From CAYRJD01 sp964424585 (GTDB lineage Bacteria; Actinomycetota; Acidimicrobiia; Acidimicrobiales; Poriferisodalaceae), in the NCBI GenBank assembly GCA_964424585.1, contig CAYRJD010000029.1, forward strand, positions 1 through 18,934: a stretch of DNA of 18,934 nt, written 5' to 3'. This document shows positions 7,706-15,206 of this stretch, in pieces. Every line of letters begins with the position of its first letter. Positions within the stretch are counted from its first letter, which is position 1. The notes under the pieces are model-generated. The model saw only the letters and a list, made by a program, of their open reading frames with translations. It did no database searches and was not told where the DNA came from. Position numbers and translations under genes: made by a program.

Positions 7706-9274
7706 GTGCTGGAGGTCGAACGCTCGACACCGCCGATCCTGTTTCACCACGGCGAGAGCTTTCGGCTGCACAAGCTGCCGGTGGGGGCGCGGGTCGTCTA
7801 CCCGAACGAACCGCTCGACGGCCTCGACGACGTCGACGCGGCGATCGCGGATGCGCTCGCCAACCCCCTGGGCGACGCGCAGCCGCTCACGTCGCACATG
7901 CGCGCCGACATGAAGCTGACCATCGCGTTCGACGACGTGTCGCTGCCGCTGCCGCCGATGGCAGCGCCCGACATTCGCAGCCGCATCATCGAAGCGGTGC
8001 TCGAGGTAGCCGCTGCGGCCGGCGTCGACGACGTTCACCTCATCGCGGCGCTCGCGCTCCACCGCCGCATGACCGAAGCCGAGCTGCGCCACGCCGTCGG
8101 CGACCGCGTCTACGACTCGTTCGCCCCGACCGGCCAGCTGTACAACTTCGACGCCGAAGACCCCGACGCGCTGACGCACCTCGGCACCACCGACGCCGGC
8201 GAAGAGGTCGTGATCTCAAAGCGAGCCGCGCAAAGCGACTTGCTCGTCTACGTCAACATCAACCTCGTGTCGATGGACGGCGGTCACAAGAGCGTCGCTA
8301 CGGGCCTTTCCGGCTACACCGCGCTGCGTCACCACCACAACGTGGGTACGATGCTGCGGTCGACCTCGTTCATGGACCCGTCCGCGAGCGAGCTGCACAC
8401 CCGCAACTGGCGGCAAGGTCGCCTGCTGGCCGAGGCAGGCGTGAAGGTCTTCCAGATCGAGACGACGCTCAACACCAACACGTTTCCCAAACCGTACGAC
8501 TTCCTCCAGCGTCGCGAGTGGGAGATGACCCCCCGCGACCGGGCGATGCTCGTCGGCACGAAGGCCGCGCTCGACCTGATGGGTCGCCGTCAAGCTCGCA
8601 AAATCATGCACTCGCTGCGAGCGCCGTATGAGGTCACTTCAGTCCAAGCGGGCGAGGTCGAAGCGGTGCATGCGCGAACGCTCAAGCACGTCTACCGCCA
8701 GCAGCTCGTGCCGGTAGAGGGCCAAGCCGACGTGCTGACGATGGGGCTGCCCTACATCTGCCCCTACAACGTCAACTCGATCATGAACCCGATCTTGGTG
8801 GCGTGCTTGGGGCTGGGCTACTTCTTCAACCTCTATCGCAACAAGCCGTTGGTGCGAGAAGGCGGCGTGGTGATCATGAGCCACCCGACGCCGTGGGAGT
8901 TTCACCCCGTGCACCATCCGAGCTACATCGACTTCTTCGAGGAGGTGCTGGCCGACACGACCGACCCCGCCGAGATCGAGAAGACGTACGAGCAGCGCTA
9001 CGCGCACGACGAGTGGTACATCCACCTCTACCGCACGTCGTACGCGTATCACGGGGTGCACCCCTTCTACATGTGGTATTGGTGCGCGCATGCGCTCAAC
9101 CATCTGGGCGGCGTGATCGTCGTGGGCGGCGAACCGAAAGCGGTGCGGCGTTTGGGGTTCCGCAGCGCGTCGACGCTGAACGACGCGCTCGAAATGGCGA
9201 CCGACGTGGTGGGGGTCGACCCTTCCATCACGCACATCCACAACCCGCCGCTGCTGATGGCGGAGGTGACGTAG
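7706..9274 (+). CDS. LarA-like (DUF2088) nickel-pincer lactate racemase family protein
   Basis: The 522-residue product belongs to the LarA/DUF2088 superfamily, whose founding member racemises lactate with a nickel-pincer nucleotide bound to a lysine. ALHRRMTE contains H119, matching LarA H108. GGHKSVATG contains K195, matching the cofactor lysine K184. H211 in RHHHN matches nickel ligand H200. Spacing of these three (76 and 16 residues) equals that in LarA as I remember it. The position of the second catalytic histidine (H174, ten before the lysine) is I185 in VNINLV, so the classic two-histidine mechanism is not conserved. The protein is about 100 residues longer than LarA. GTG 7706 follows GAGG at 7698-7701; GTG 7670, which overlaps the upstream stop as GTGA, would add 12 residues of non-family sequence. 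It sits between an acyl-CoA reductase and an acyltransferase, suggesting a hydroxy-acyl or lipid-related substrate. No larB, larC or larE is in the window. Confidence 0.83.
   Translation: MLEVERSTPPILFHHGESFRLHKLPVGARVVYPNEPLDGLDDVDAAIADALANPLGDAQPLTSHMRADMKLTIAFDDVSLPLPPMAAPDIRSRIIEAVLEVAAAAGVDDVHLIAALALHRRMTEAELRHAVGDRVYDSFAPTGQLYNFDAEDPDALTHLGTTDAGEEVVISKRAAQSDLLVYVNINLVSMDGGHKSVATGLSGYTALRHHHNVGTMLRSTSFMDPSASELHTRNWRQGRLLAEAGVKVFQIETTLNTNTFPKPYDFLQRREWEMTPRDRAMLVGTKAALDLMGRRQARKIMHSLRAPYEVTSVQAGEVEAVHARTLKHVYRQQLVPVEGQADVLTMGLPYICPYNVNSIMNPILVACLGLGYFFNLYRNKPLVREGGVVIMSHPTPWEFHPVHHPSYIDFFEEVLADTTDPAEIEKTYEQRYAHDEWYIHLYRTSYAYHGVHPFYMWYWCAHALNHLGGVIVVGGEPKAVRRLGFRSASTLNDALEMATDVVGVDPSITHIHNPPLLMAEVT
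9262..9266 (+). promoter_or_regulatory. Shine-Dalgarno site of the plsC-like gene
   Basis: GGAGG lies ten bases before the ATG at 9277 and inside the last codons of the LarA-like gene. It fixes the start in a reading frame that stays open far upstream (from 8803) and shows that the two genes are translated from one message. Confidence 0.7.
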
Positions 9275-9276
9275 CG

Positions 9277-10215
9277 ATGCGCGCGCTTCGCAAGGCGCTC
9301 GACGGGCTCGAGTTTCCGTTTCGGGCAGCACCCGTGCCGCAAGGCGAGCCGCAGCCCCCCGCGAAGGTGGGCGCCGACTACGACACGAAGTGGGCACGAC
9401 GCCTGCCCGCGAGGGTGGTGCGCCGCGTCGCGCGCGACCTCATCGGCAAGCCGGTCGTCCGCTACTACGCGCAGCCGACCATCAAGGGGCTTGACCGGCT
9501 GAGCACCCTCGACGGGCCCGCCGTCTTCGCCGCCAACCATCAGAGCCACGCAGACACCGCGGTGATGATCACGTCTATTCCCGAGCCGTGGTGCAACCGG
9601 CTGATCGTCGCCGCAGCCGCCGACTACTTCTTCGCCAACCGCGCGAGCTCGGCGATCTCCGCGCTGTTCGTCGGTGCGATCCCCATCGAGCGCACGTCGA
9701 TCAACCGTCGCACGATCGACACGGCGGTCGGATTGTTGCGCAGCGGCTGGAGCATGGTGCTGTACCCCGAGGGCGGACGCTCGCCCGACGGGTGGGGGCA
9801 GACGTTTCGTCCGGGCGCGGCGTACCTGGCGCGCCAGGCGGGCGTGCCGGTCGTGCCGGTTCACATTCGAGGCACGTTCGAGATTCTCCGCAAGGGACGG
9901 GCGTGGCCCAAGCGCGCTCGCTCGGTGGTCAACTTCGGCAAGCCGCTGACCTTCGAGCCCGACGACAACAACCGCCGGTTCACTCAAAAGATGCAAACCG
10001 CGGTCGACGCGCTGGCCGACGAAACTCGCTCGGGCAACTGGTTCGAGGTGCGCCGCCGTCAGCACGCCGGCGACAGCCCGCAAACGACCGGCCCCGAGGC
10101 TGCGCCGTGGCGCCGCCGGTGGGCGTTGACCGACGAGGGCATCACGGGCACCCGCAACACGACGACCCGCAACGCAGCAAAAGGCTCGTCGCGCAAGCGC
10201 TGGCCGAACGTCTAG
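9277..10215 (+). CDS. PlsC-family 1-acylglycerol-3-phosphate acyltransferase-like
   Basis: The 312-residue protein has all four LPLAT blocks: NHQSHAD at 87-93 (catalytic H88 and D93), FVGAIPIER at 131-139, LYPEGGRS at 162-169 (phosphate-binding EGxRS with Gly for Thr), and VPVVPVHIRG at 190-199. Such enzymes transfer an acyl chain from acyl-CoA or acyl-ACP to a lysophospholipid or glycerol-phosphate acceptor at the inner membrane face. No clear transmembrane helix is seen, so it is probably peripheral. The C-terminal ~60 residues after DALADETRSG are polar, basic and low in complexity. The ATG is two bases after the LarA-like stop and is supported by GGAGG at 9262-9266. Being third in the unit with an acyl-CoA reductase suggests a joint pathway making an unusual glycerolipid, wax or alcohol-containing lipid. 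Fold is certain, acceptor unknown. Confidence 0.9.
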   Translation: MRALRKALDGLEFPFRAAPVPQGEPQPPAKVGADYDTKWARRLPARVVRRVARDLIGKPVVRYYAQPTIKGLDRLSTLDGPAVFAANHQSHADTAVMITSIPEPWCNRLIVAAAADYFFANRASSAISALFVGAIPIERTSINRRTIDTAVGLLRSGWSMVLYPEGGRSPDGWGQTFRPGAAYLARQAGVPVVPVHIRGTFEILRKGRAWPKRARSVVNFGKPLTFEPDDNNRRFTQKMQTAVDALADETRSGNWFEVRRRQHAGDSPQTTGPEAAPWRRRWALTDEGITGTRNTTTRNAAKGSSRKRWPNV

Positions 10216-10230
10216 CTGGCTCACACCCCC

Positions 10231-10245
10231 GCAGCCCTAGGCTGC
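10231..10245 (+). terminator. Short hairpin after the acyltransferase gene, possible weak terminator
   Basis: GCAGCC (10231-10236) pairs perfectly with GGCTGC (10240-10245) around a three-base loop, 16 bases after the plsC-like stop. What follows (TATAGCAGATT) is only mildly T-containing, so an intrinsic terminator is possible but not convincing. Confidence 0.3.
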
Positions 10246-10253
10246 TATAGCAG
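10242..10253. promoter_or_regulatory. 12-bp perfect palindrome, possible operator
   Basis: CTGCTATAGCAG reads the same on both strands. It overlaps the right arm of the hairpin at 10231-10245 and lies just upstream of the predicted promoter of the methyltransferase gene. A dimeric repressor could bind here; chance occurrence is also possible. Confidence 0.3.
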
Positions 10254-10272
10254 ATTCGGCTGGTGCCCCCGA

Positions 10273-10278
10273 TAGCGT
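10273..10278 (+). promoter_or_regulatory. Predicted -10 box for a leaderless methyltransferase transcript
   Basis: TAGCGT fits the actinobacterial TANNNT -10 pattern and ends eight bases before GTG 10287, a gene with no visible ribosome binding site. The same spacing is seen at 15478-15483 before GTG 15492. No clear -35 box is visible. Confidence 0.35.
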
Positions 10279-10286
10279 GCGGGTTC

Positions 10287-11372
10287 GTGGGATCACGACA
10301 CCTAGACGCCGACGAAGTCGGCAAGTTCGCATTCAAGGTTTGGCAATACAAACAAGGCGAGATGGTGTCGCTGCTGTTGCACCTGGGCGACCAGCTCGGG
10401 CTGTTCGCCACGCTGACGCGCACCGCGGCCGCCAACGGCGGGCTCGCGACGCCAGCCGACGTCGCGGCCGCTAGCCAGCTCAACGAGCGCCTGGTTACCG
10501 AGTGGCTGAAGGGCGTCGCGGCCGCCGGGTTGATCGATTACGAGGACGGCGCGTTCGGGCTGTCGCCCGAAGCCGAGGCGCTGCTGGTCGACGAAGAAGA
10601 CTCGATCTTGTTTGCGATGGGCGCGTTCAGAGGAGGGTTTGAGCCGTCGATCGTCGACCTGATTTGCGAGTCGTTCCGCACCGGCATCGGCATCACCTAT
10701 GAGCAGCAGGGCCCGCGCGCAGCCGCTGGGCTGGCGCGCACCACCGGTCCGTTCAGCCGTCAAAAGCTGACGTCGGTGATCTTGCCCGCGCTCGACGGCG
10801 TGGTGCCCAAGCTCGCTGCTGGTGGGTCGGTGCTCGACGTCGGCTGCGGCGCGGGCGTGTCGAGCTGCCTGATCGCGCAGGCCTGGCCTGCTGCGTGCGT
10901 GGTGGGCTACGACCCCTCACCCACGGCCATCGCTCAGGCGAACGAGCGCGCCGACGACCTCGGCATCACCAGCGCGACGTTCGTCGAAGCACCGGCCGAC
11001 GCGGTGCCGGCAGGCGGCGACTTCGACCTCGCCATCACGTTCGACTGCCTCCACGACATGCCCCGTCCCGACGTCGCGCTCGCCGCCATCCGCGCGGCGC
11101 TCGCCGACGACGGCACGCTGTTGGTGAAAGACATCCGCTCGCGCGGCGATTTCGACGCCGACCGACGCAACCCGCTGCTGGCGATGTTCTACGGCTTCTC
11201 GGTGACGTCGTGCTTGCAGTCCGCGATGAGCGAGCCCGACGGCATGGCGCTCGGCACGCTCGGTCTCTACCCCGAGGTTGCCCGCCACCTCACGAGCGAG
11301 GCGGGTTTCAGCCGGTTCGCCGAACACGACTTCGAAGACGCCGCCAACCTCTACTACGAAGTTCGTCCCTAG
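10287..11372 (+). CDS. SAM-dependent class I methyltransferase with N-terminal winged helix (Rv2258c-like)
   Basis: The 361-residue product begins with a winged-helix dimerisation domain (about 10-100), with FKVWQYKQGEMVSLLLHLGD as its first helices, then a Rossmann methyltransferase domain. Motif I is VLDVGCGAG with D184 and G186-C-G188, followed by GYDPSPTAIAQA for SAM ribose binding, AITFDCLHDMPRP as motif IV and DGTLLVKDI as motif VI. This is the layout of Rv2258c and related small-molecule methyltransferases; the winged helix there serves dimerisation and substrate binding rather than DNA binding. Substrate unknown. GTG 10287 is preferred because the family usually starts just before the LDADEVGKF segment and because of the -10 box eight bases upstream; GTG 10263 in the same frame would add eight residues. 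It is separated from the lipid gene set by a hairpin and palindrome and is followed 41 bp later by aconitase. Confidence 0.88.
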   Translation: MGSRHLDADEVGKFAFKVWQYKQGEMVSLLLHLGDQLGLFATLTRTAAANGGLATPADVAAASQLNERLVTEWLKGVAAAGLIDYEDGAFGLSPEAEALLVDEEDSILFAMGAFRGGFEPSIVDLICESFRTGIGITYEQQGPRAAAGLARTTGPFSRQKLTSVILPALDGVVPKLAAGGSVLDVGCGAGVSSCLIAQAWPAACVVGYDPSPTAIAQANERADDLGITSATFVEAPADAVPAGGDFDLAITFDCLHDMPRPDVALAAIRAALADDGTLLVKDIRSRGDFDADRRNPLLAMFYGFSVTSCLQSAMSEPDGMALGTLGLYPEVARHLTSEAGFSRFAEHDFEDAANLYYEVRP

Positions 11373-11401
11373 CCCTCAACCCTCTCCCCCAAATTCAGAA
11401 C

Positions 11402-11406
11402 AGGAG
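11402..11406 (+). promoter_or_regulatory. Shine-Dalgarno site of the aconitase gene
   Basis: AGGAG lies seven bases before ATG 11414. It decides the start: the same frame is open from 10895, inside the methyltransferase gene, but that upstream part is a shadow. Confidence 0.8.
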
Positions 11407-11413
11407 CATTCAG

Positions 11414-14338
11414 ATGACAGTTCACGCGAGCACCCCGATCGAGCTGATCGGCGAGGTCTACGACCGCTTGCCCGCAGCGGTGGCGCGCGGTCGCGAGCGA
11501 CTGGGACGCGCGCTGACGCTGTCGGAGAAGATTCTCGTCGCGCACCTAGACGACGAAACTCAACCCACCGAGCGGGGCGTCAGCTACGTCGACCTGCGGG
11601 TCGACCGCGTGGCGATGCAAGACGCGACCGCGCAGATGGCGTGGCTGCAGTTCATGACCGCCGGCCTCGAGCGGGTCGCCGTGCCGACGACGACGCACTG
11701 CGACCACCTGATCACCGCGCGCACCGATGGCCGCACCGACCTGGCGACCGCCGAGTCGGCCAACGGCGAGGTCTACGACTTTCTCGAAAGCGTCAGCGCT
11801 CGCTACGGCGCAGGATTTTGGAAGCCAGGCAGCGGCATCATCCACCAGGTCGTGCTTGAGCAGTACGCGTTCCCCGGCGGGATGATGATCGGCACCGACA
11901 GCCACACGCCCAACGCGGGTGGGTTGGCGATGGTGGCGATCGGCGTGGGCGGCGCCGATGCGGTTGACGTGATGACCGGCAACGCGTGGAACGTGCGCTG
12001 GCCGAAGATGATCGGCGTGCGGCTGACTGGCCAGCTGAGCGGCTGGGCGTCGCCGAAAGACGTCATCCTCAAGGTCGCCGAGATCTTGACCGTCAAGGGC
12101 GGCACCGGCGCCATCGTCGAATACTTCGGGCCGGGCGCTGCGACGTTGAGCTGCACCGGCAAGGCGACCATCTGCAACATGGGTGCCGAGATCGGTGCCA
12201 CCACGTCGCTGTTCGGCTACGACTGGGCGATGGCTCGCTACCTGAGGGCGACCGACCGAGCCGCCGTCGCCGACGCAGCGAACCGCGTCGCCGCCGAGCT
12301 GACCGCAGACCGAGAGGTGGTCGCCGACCCGCACTCGTTCTACGACCAGGTCATCGACGTCGACTTGAGCGCGCTGGGTCCGCGCATCAACGGGCCGCAC
12401 ACGCCCGACTTGGCTCGCGAGGTCAACCAGCTGGGCGACGAGGCGCGGCGCGAGGGCTGGCCCACCGACATTTCCGCCGCGCTCATCGGCAGCTGCACCA
12501 ACTCGAGCTACGAAGACATCACCCGCGCCGCGAGCATCGCTCGCCAGGCTGCCGCCGCCGGACTGACAGCGAAGACGCAGCTGATGGTGACGCCGGGCTC
12601 TGAGCAGATTCGCGCGACCATCGAGCGCGACGGGCTGCTCGCCGATTTCGAGCAGCTGGGCGCGGTGGTGCTGGCGAACGCGTGCGGGCCCTGCATCGGC
12701 CAGTGGGATCGCAGCGACGACCCGGACTACGCGCAAGGGCAGCCGAACGTCATCGTCACCAGCTACAACCGCAACTTCCCGAAGCGCAACGACGGCGACC
12801 CTGCGACGCTCGCGTTCGTCGCGTCGCCCGAGACGGTGATGGCGCTGGCGCTCGCCGGCACGCTCGACTTCGACCCCGTCAGCGGTTCGCTGAGCGCGCC
12901 AGACGGCACCGAGGTGCGGCTGGCTGCGCCGCAAGGCATCGAGCTGCCGCCACGCGGATTTGAGGGTGGCGAGTCGGGTTTCGTCGCGCCGCCAGCCGAC
13001 GGCTCAGCCGTGAGCGTCGTGGTGCGGCCCGATTCTGATCGCTTGGCGGTGCTGGCGCCGTTCCCTGCCTGGAACGGCGACGACTACGAGAGCCTCGTCG
13101 TGCTCGTGAAGGCGAAGGGCAAGTTCACCACCGACCACATCTCGATGGCAGGGCCGTGGCTGCGCTATCGCGGTCATCTCGAGAACATTTCGGGCAACCT
13201 GTATTTGGGCGCGGTGAACGCGTTCGACGGCTACGAGGTCGGCTGCGGGAAGAACCAGCTGACCGGCGCGACGCAGCAGCTTCCCGACATCGCCCAGCAC
13301 TACCACCGCGAGGGTGTCGGCTGGGTGGTGATCGGCGATGAGAACATGGGCGAGGGGTCGAGCCGCGAGCACGCGGCGATGGAGCCGCGCTACCGGGGAG
13401 GGCTGGTCGCCATCGCTCGGTCGTTCGCACGCATACACGAGACGAACCTGAAAAAGCAAGGCATGCTGGCGCTGACGTTCGCCGACCCCGCCGACTACGA
13501 CCGCATCGGCGAAGACGACCGCATCGCGGTGCGCGGGCTGGCGGGCCTCGCGCCGAACGTGCCGGTGACCGTCGAGGTCAGCCCGGGCGACGGCGCGACG
13601 TGGTCGTTTGAGGCAAACCACACGATGAGCGCGGACCAAATCGAGTGGTTCAAGGCCGGCTCTGCGCTGAACGTGATTCGCGCGACGCCCGGCCAGGGCG
13701 TGCCTTCCGCGACGCCCGATCAGGGCGTGCCAAAGGACACGTCAACGTCAACGCCGACGTCTGACTTCAGCGACGCGCCGAAGCCAGCCCCCGAGTTTCC
13801 GAACGTCCGAACAATCGACGTGCCCAAGGGTCGCATTCCCGACGAAGTGCTGTTCGACTTGCTGCGGGCGGCAGCCGAGGTCAACGGCAACGACGGCAAG
13901 CTGTCGGGCAACAAATACGAAGCGGTCGCCGACACGCAGCGGTTCCGCAACTGGCCGACCCGTCAGACGTTCGCGCTGCGTTTTGGTTCGTGGAACGAGG
14001 CGTGCGCCAAGGCGGGGCTGTCGCCGCACAAGCCGTGGCGCAGCAACTACGTCCGCAAGCACACCGAAGAGACCTGCTGGGAGTGGGTCGACCGCTTCTT
14101 GTCGTCGGGGCACGGTCACACGTTCGCCCACCTAGATGAATGGCTGCGTGAACAGCCAGGCTCGCCGTCATCCGCGACGGTGCGCATCAGGCTGGGCAAG
14201 TGGAAGGACGTGCGCGACGAGTGGGAGCAGCGCAGATCGTCCAACGACCCAAGCGCCTACAGCTCGGTCGGCAACGAGCCGGCTACGGCGCCTCCACCCC
14301 GTCAACCTTGGGAATCAGCCGAGCCACAGACGCCCTGA
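11414..14338 (+). CDS. acn: Aconitate hydratase, mitochondrial type, with C-terminal DNA-binding-like extension
   Basis: The 974-residue protein interconverts citrate and isocitrate in the TCA cycle. Residues 1-757 form a complete aconitase of the mitochondrial (ACO2-like) subgroup. The 4Fe-4S ligands are C361 (GSCTNSS), C424 and C427 (ANACGPCIG). Substrate and catalytic residues lie in SYNRNFPKRNDG and in GEGSSREHAA (S649, R651, matching S642 and R644). DSHTPNAGG and the swivelling-domain motif TTDHISMAGPWLRYRGHL are intact. The usual family ends at SALNVIRA, but here the frame continues for 217 residues: a Pro/Ser/Thr linker with a short tandem repeat, then two copies of a P-[TS]-x2-T-x3-R-x-G-x-W motif. 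FGSWNEACAKAGL (857-869) closely resembles the homing-endonuclease-associated repeat. The tail overlaps the convergent lysR gene by 56 bp. Enzyme identity is firm; the tail's role is unknown. Confidence 0.95.
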   Translation: MTVHASTPIELIGEVYDRLPAAVARGRERLGRALTLSEKILVAHLDDETQPTERGVSYVDLRVDRVAMQDATAQMAWLQFMTAGLERVAVPTTTHCDHLITARTDGRTDLATAESANGEVYDFLESVSARYGAGFWKPGSGIIHQVVLEQYAFPGGMMIGTDSHTPNAGGLAMVAIGVGGADAVDVMTGNAWNVRWPKMIGVRLTGQLSGWASPKDVILKVAEILTVKGGTGAIVEYFGPGAATLSCTGKATICNMGAEIGATTSLFGYDWAMARYLRATDRAAVADAANRVAAELTADREVVADPHSFYDQVIDVDLSALGPRINGPHTPDLAREVNQLGDEARREGWPTDISAALIGSCTNSSYEDITRAASIARQAAAAGLTAKTQLMVTPGSEQIRATIERDGLLADFEQLGAVVLANACGPCIGQWDRSDDPDYAQGQPNVIVTSYNRNFPKRNDGDPATLAFVASPETVMALALAGTLDFDPVSGSLSAPDGTEVRLAAPQGIELPPRGFEGGESGFVAPPADGSAVSVVVRPDSDRLAVLAPFPAWNGDDYESLVVLVKAKGKFTTDHISMAGPWLRYRGHLENISGNLYLGAVNAFDGYEVGCGKNQLTGATQQLPDIAQHYHREGVGWVVIGDENMGEGSSREHAAMEPRYRGGLVAIARSFARIHETNLKKQGMLALTFADPADYDRIGEDDRIAVRGLAGLAPNVPVTVEVSPGDGATWSFEANHTMSADQIEWFKAGSALNVIRATPGQGVPSATPDQGVPKDTSTSTPTSDFSDAPKPAPEFPNVRTIDVPKGRIPDEVLFDLLRAAAEVNGNDGKLSGNKYEAVADTQRFRNWPTRQTFALRFGSWNEACAKAGLSPHKPWRSNYVRKHTEETCWEWVDRFLSSGHGHTFAHLDEWLREQPGSPSSATVRIRLGKWKDVRDEWEQRRSSNDPSAYSSVGNEPATAPPPRQPWESAEPQTP
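13681..13731 (+). repeat. Imperfect tandem repeat in the aconitase linker
   Basis: Two 24-base copies (13681-13704 and 13708-13731) match at 22 of 24 positions with a three-base spacer, giving a 27-base period. They encode RATPGQGVP and RATPDQGVP-type segments (the second begins SATPDQGVP). The repeat marks the junction where the normal aconitase ends and the extra tail begins, as expected for a linker grown by slippage. Confidence 0.8.
13685..14335 (+). other. Extra C-terminal domain of the aconitase: linker plus two HNH-repeat-like units
   Basis: This stretch encodes aconitase residues 758-974. After the linker, unit 1 (about residues 808-870) has a helix VLFDLLRAAAEV, a GNKYEA segment and PTRQTFALRFGSW followed by NEACAKAGL. 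Unit 2 (about 884-938) has CWEWVDRFLSS, FAHLDEWLREQ and PSSATVRIRLGKW. In both units the proline lies ten residues before the Gly of [FL]-G-x-W. The pattern resembles the homing-endonuclease-associated repeat (HNH_repeat, PF18780), a small helical module found with HNH nucleases and other DNA-binding proteins. No nuclease motif is seen here. The last ~30 residues are proline-rich and disordered-looking. Confidence 0.65.
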
Positions 14339-15200
14339 CCACGCCGCGCGCGGCGCTCAGCGCGCTCGACTGCATCCCGCGTCGGCGCGTCGCCAGCCCG
14401 ACCCGTCGCAGCGGAAACTCGTCAACGTTCAGCACGTTCCACTTGCCCCGCGGCGCCCACTCGGGTATCGACGTGATCGGCACCACCGCCGGGCCGTAGC
14501 CCTGAAACGCGAGCGTCGCGGTCAGCCGCATTCCGTCGAGCTGCGCGAGCGACTTGAGTTCGATGCCCGCCTTGGCAGCCACTCCGTCGATGAGGCGCCG
14601 CAAGATTGACGTGGGCTGGCCCATTAGCAGCTCGTGGCTCGCGAGTTCGGCGAGTTTCACCTTTCGGTCGCCCTTGGCTGCGAGCGGGTGGTCGCTCGGG
14701 GTGATCACGACGAGCTGCTCGTTCCACAGCGGCGCGGTGACCACGTCGTCGTCTTCAACGGGCAGGTTGAGCACCGCCAGATCGATGGCGCCCGACACCA
14801 GCATTCCCACGAGCGCAGTGCTGGTGGCTTCGGTGACCAGCACGTCGACGGCCGAATAGCTGCGTTCGAGCTCGTCGAGCACCTCCGGCAACAACCATCG
14901 GCCCGGCGTGCCGATGATGCCCAGCCTGACCCGGCCGGTGACCTCGCTGGTCATCGACGCGACGTCTTCCTTGATTGCGGCCAGCTCGTTGGCGACCCGC
15001 TTGGCGCGGGCGTTCACCACCTCACCTTCGGGGGTGAGCGTGCCCAGGCCCCGGTCGACGAGCACGGTGCCGAGTTCGTCTTCGAGGCGAGCGATGCGGC
15101 CGGAGATGTTCGACTGCACCGTGCCGAGCGCACGAGCGGCGGGGGTGAAGCCGCCTTGTTCGGCGACCGCAGTGAGGGCGGCTAGCTGCTTTGCGTCCAT
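14283..15200 (-). CDS. LysR-family transcriptional regulator
   Basis: The 305-residue protein has the standard LysR length and layout. The winged helix-turn-helix covers residues 1-60, with LAALTAVAEQGGFTPAARAL, the recognition helix VQSNISGRIARLEDEL and the LVDRGLGTLTPEG wing. An effector-binding periplasmic-protein-like domain follows from about 90 (VRLGIIGTPGRWLLPEVLDEL). The signal molecule cannot be read from sequence. Its ATG at 15200 is exactly seven bases after a TAGCCT -10 box, so the message should be leaderless. A perfect T-N11-A palindrome covers the -35 box, pointing to autorepression. Its 3' end runs 56 bp into the aconitase tail on the other strand. Divergent accD-like gene and nearby citrate synthase and aconitase suggest a role in acetyl-CoA, citrate or acyl-CoA control. 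Confidence 0.95.
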   Translation of the reverse strand: MDAKQLAALTAVAEQGGFTPAARALGTVQSNISGRIARLEDELGTVLVDRGLGTLTPEGEVVNARAKRVANELAAIKEDVASMTSEVTGRVRLGIIGTPGRWLLPEVLDELERSYSAVDVLVTEATSTALVGMLVSGAIDLAVLNLPVEDDDVVTAPLWNEQLVVITPSDHPLAAKGDRKVKLAELASHELLMGQPTSILRRLIDGVAAKAGIELKSLAQLDGMRLTATLAFQGYGPAVVPITSIPEWAPRGKWNVLNVDEFPLRRVGLATRRRGMQSSALSAARGVVRASVARLIPKVDGVEAP

Positions 15201-15206
15201 GGCGGC

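Noticed and set aside
10895..11413. N-terminal extension of the aconitase frame by about 170 residues
   Set aside because: It lies inside the methyltransferase gene in another frame, has an arginine-rich shadow composition, and ATG 11414 has a well-placed AGGAG.
11546..12934. Long open frame of 462 codons antisense to aconitase
   Set aside because: Arg/Val/Asp-rich shadow without recognisable motifs, opposite a strongly conserved enzyme.
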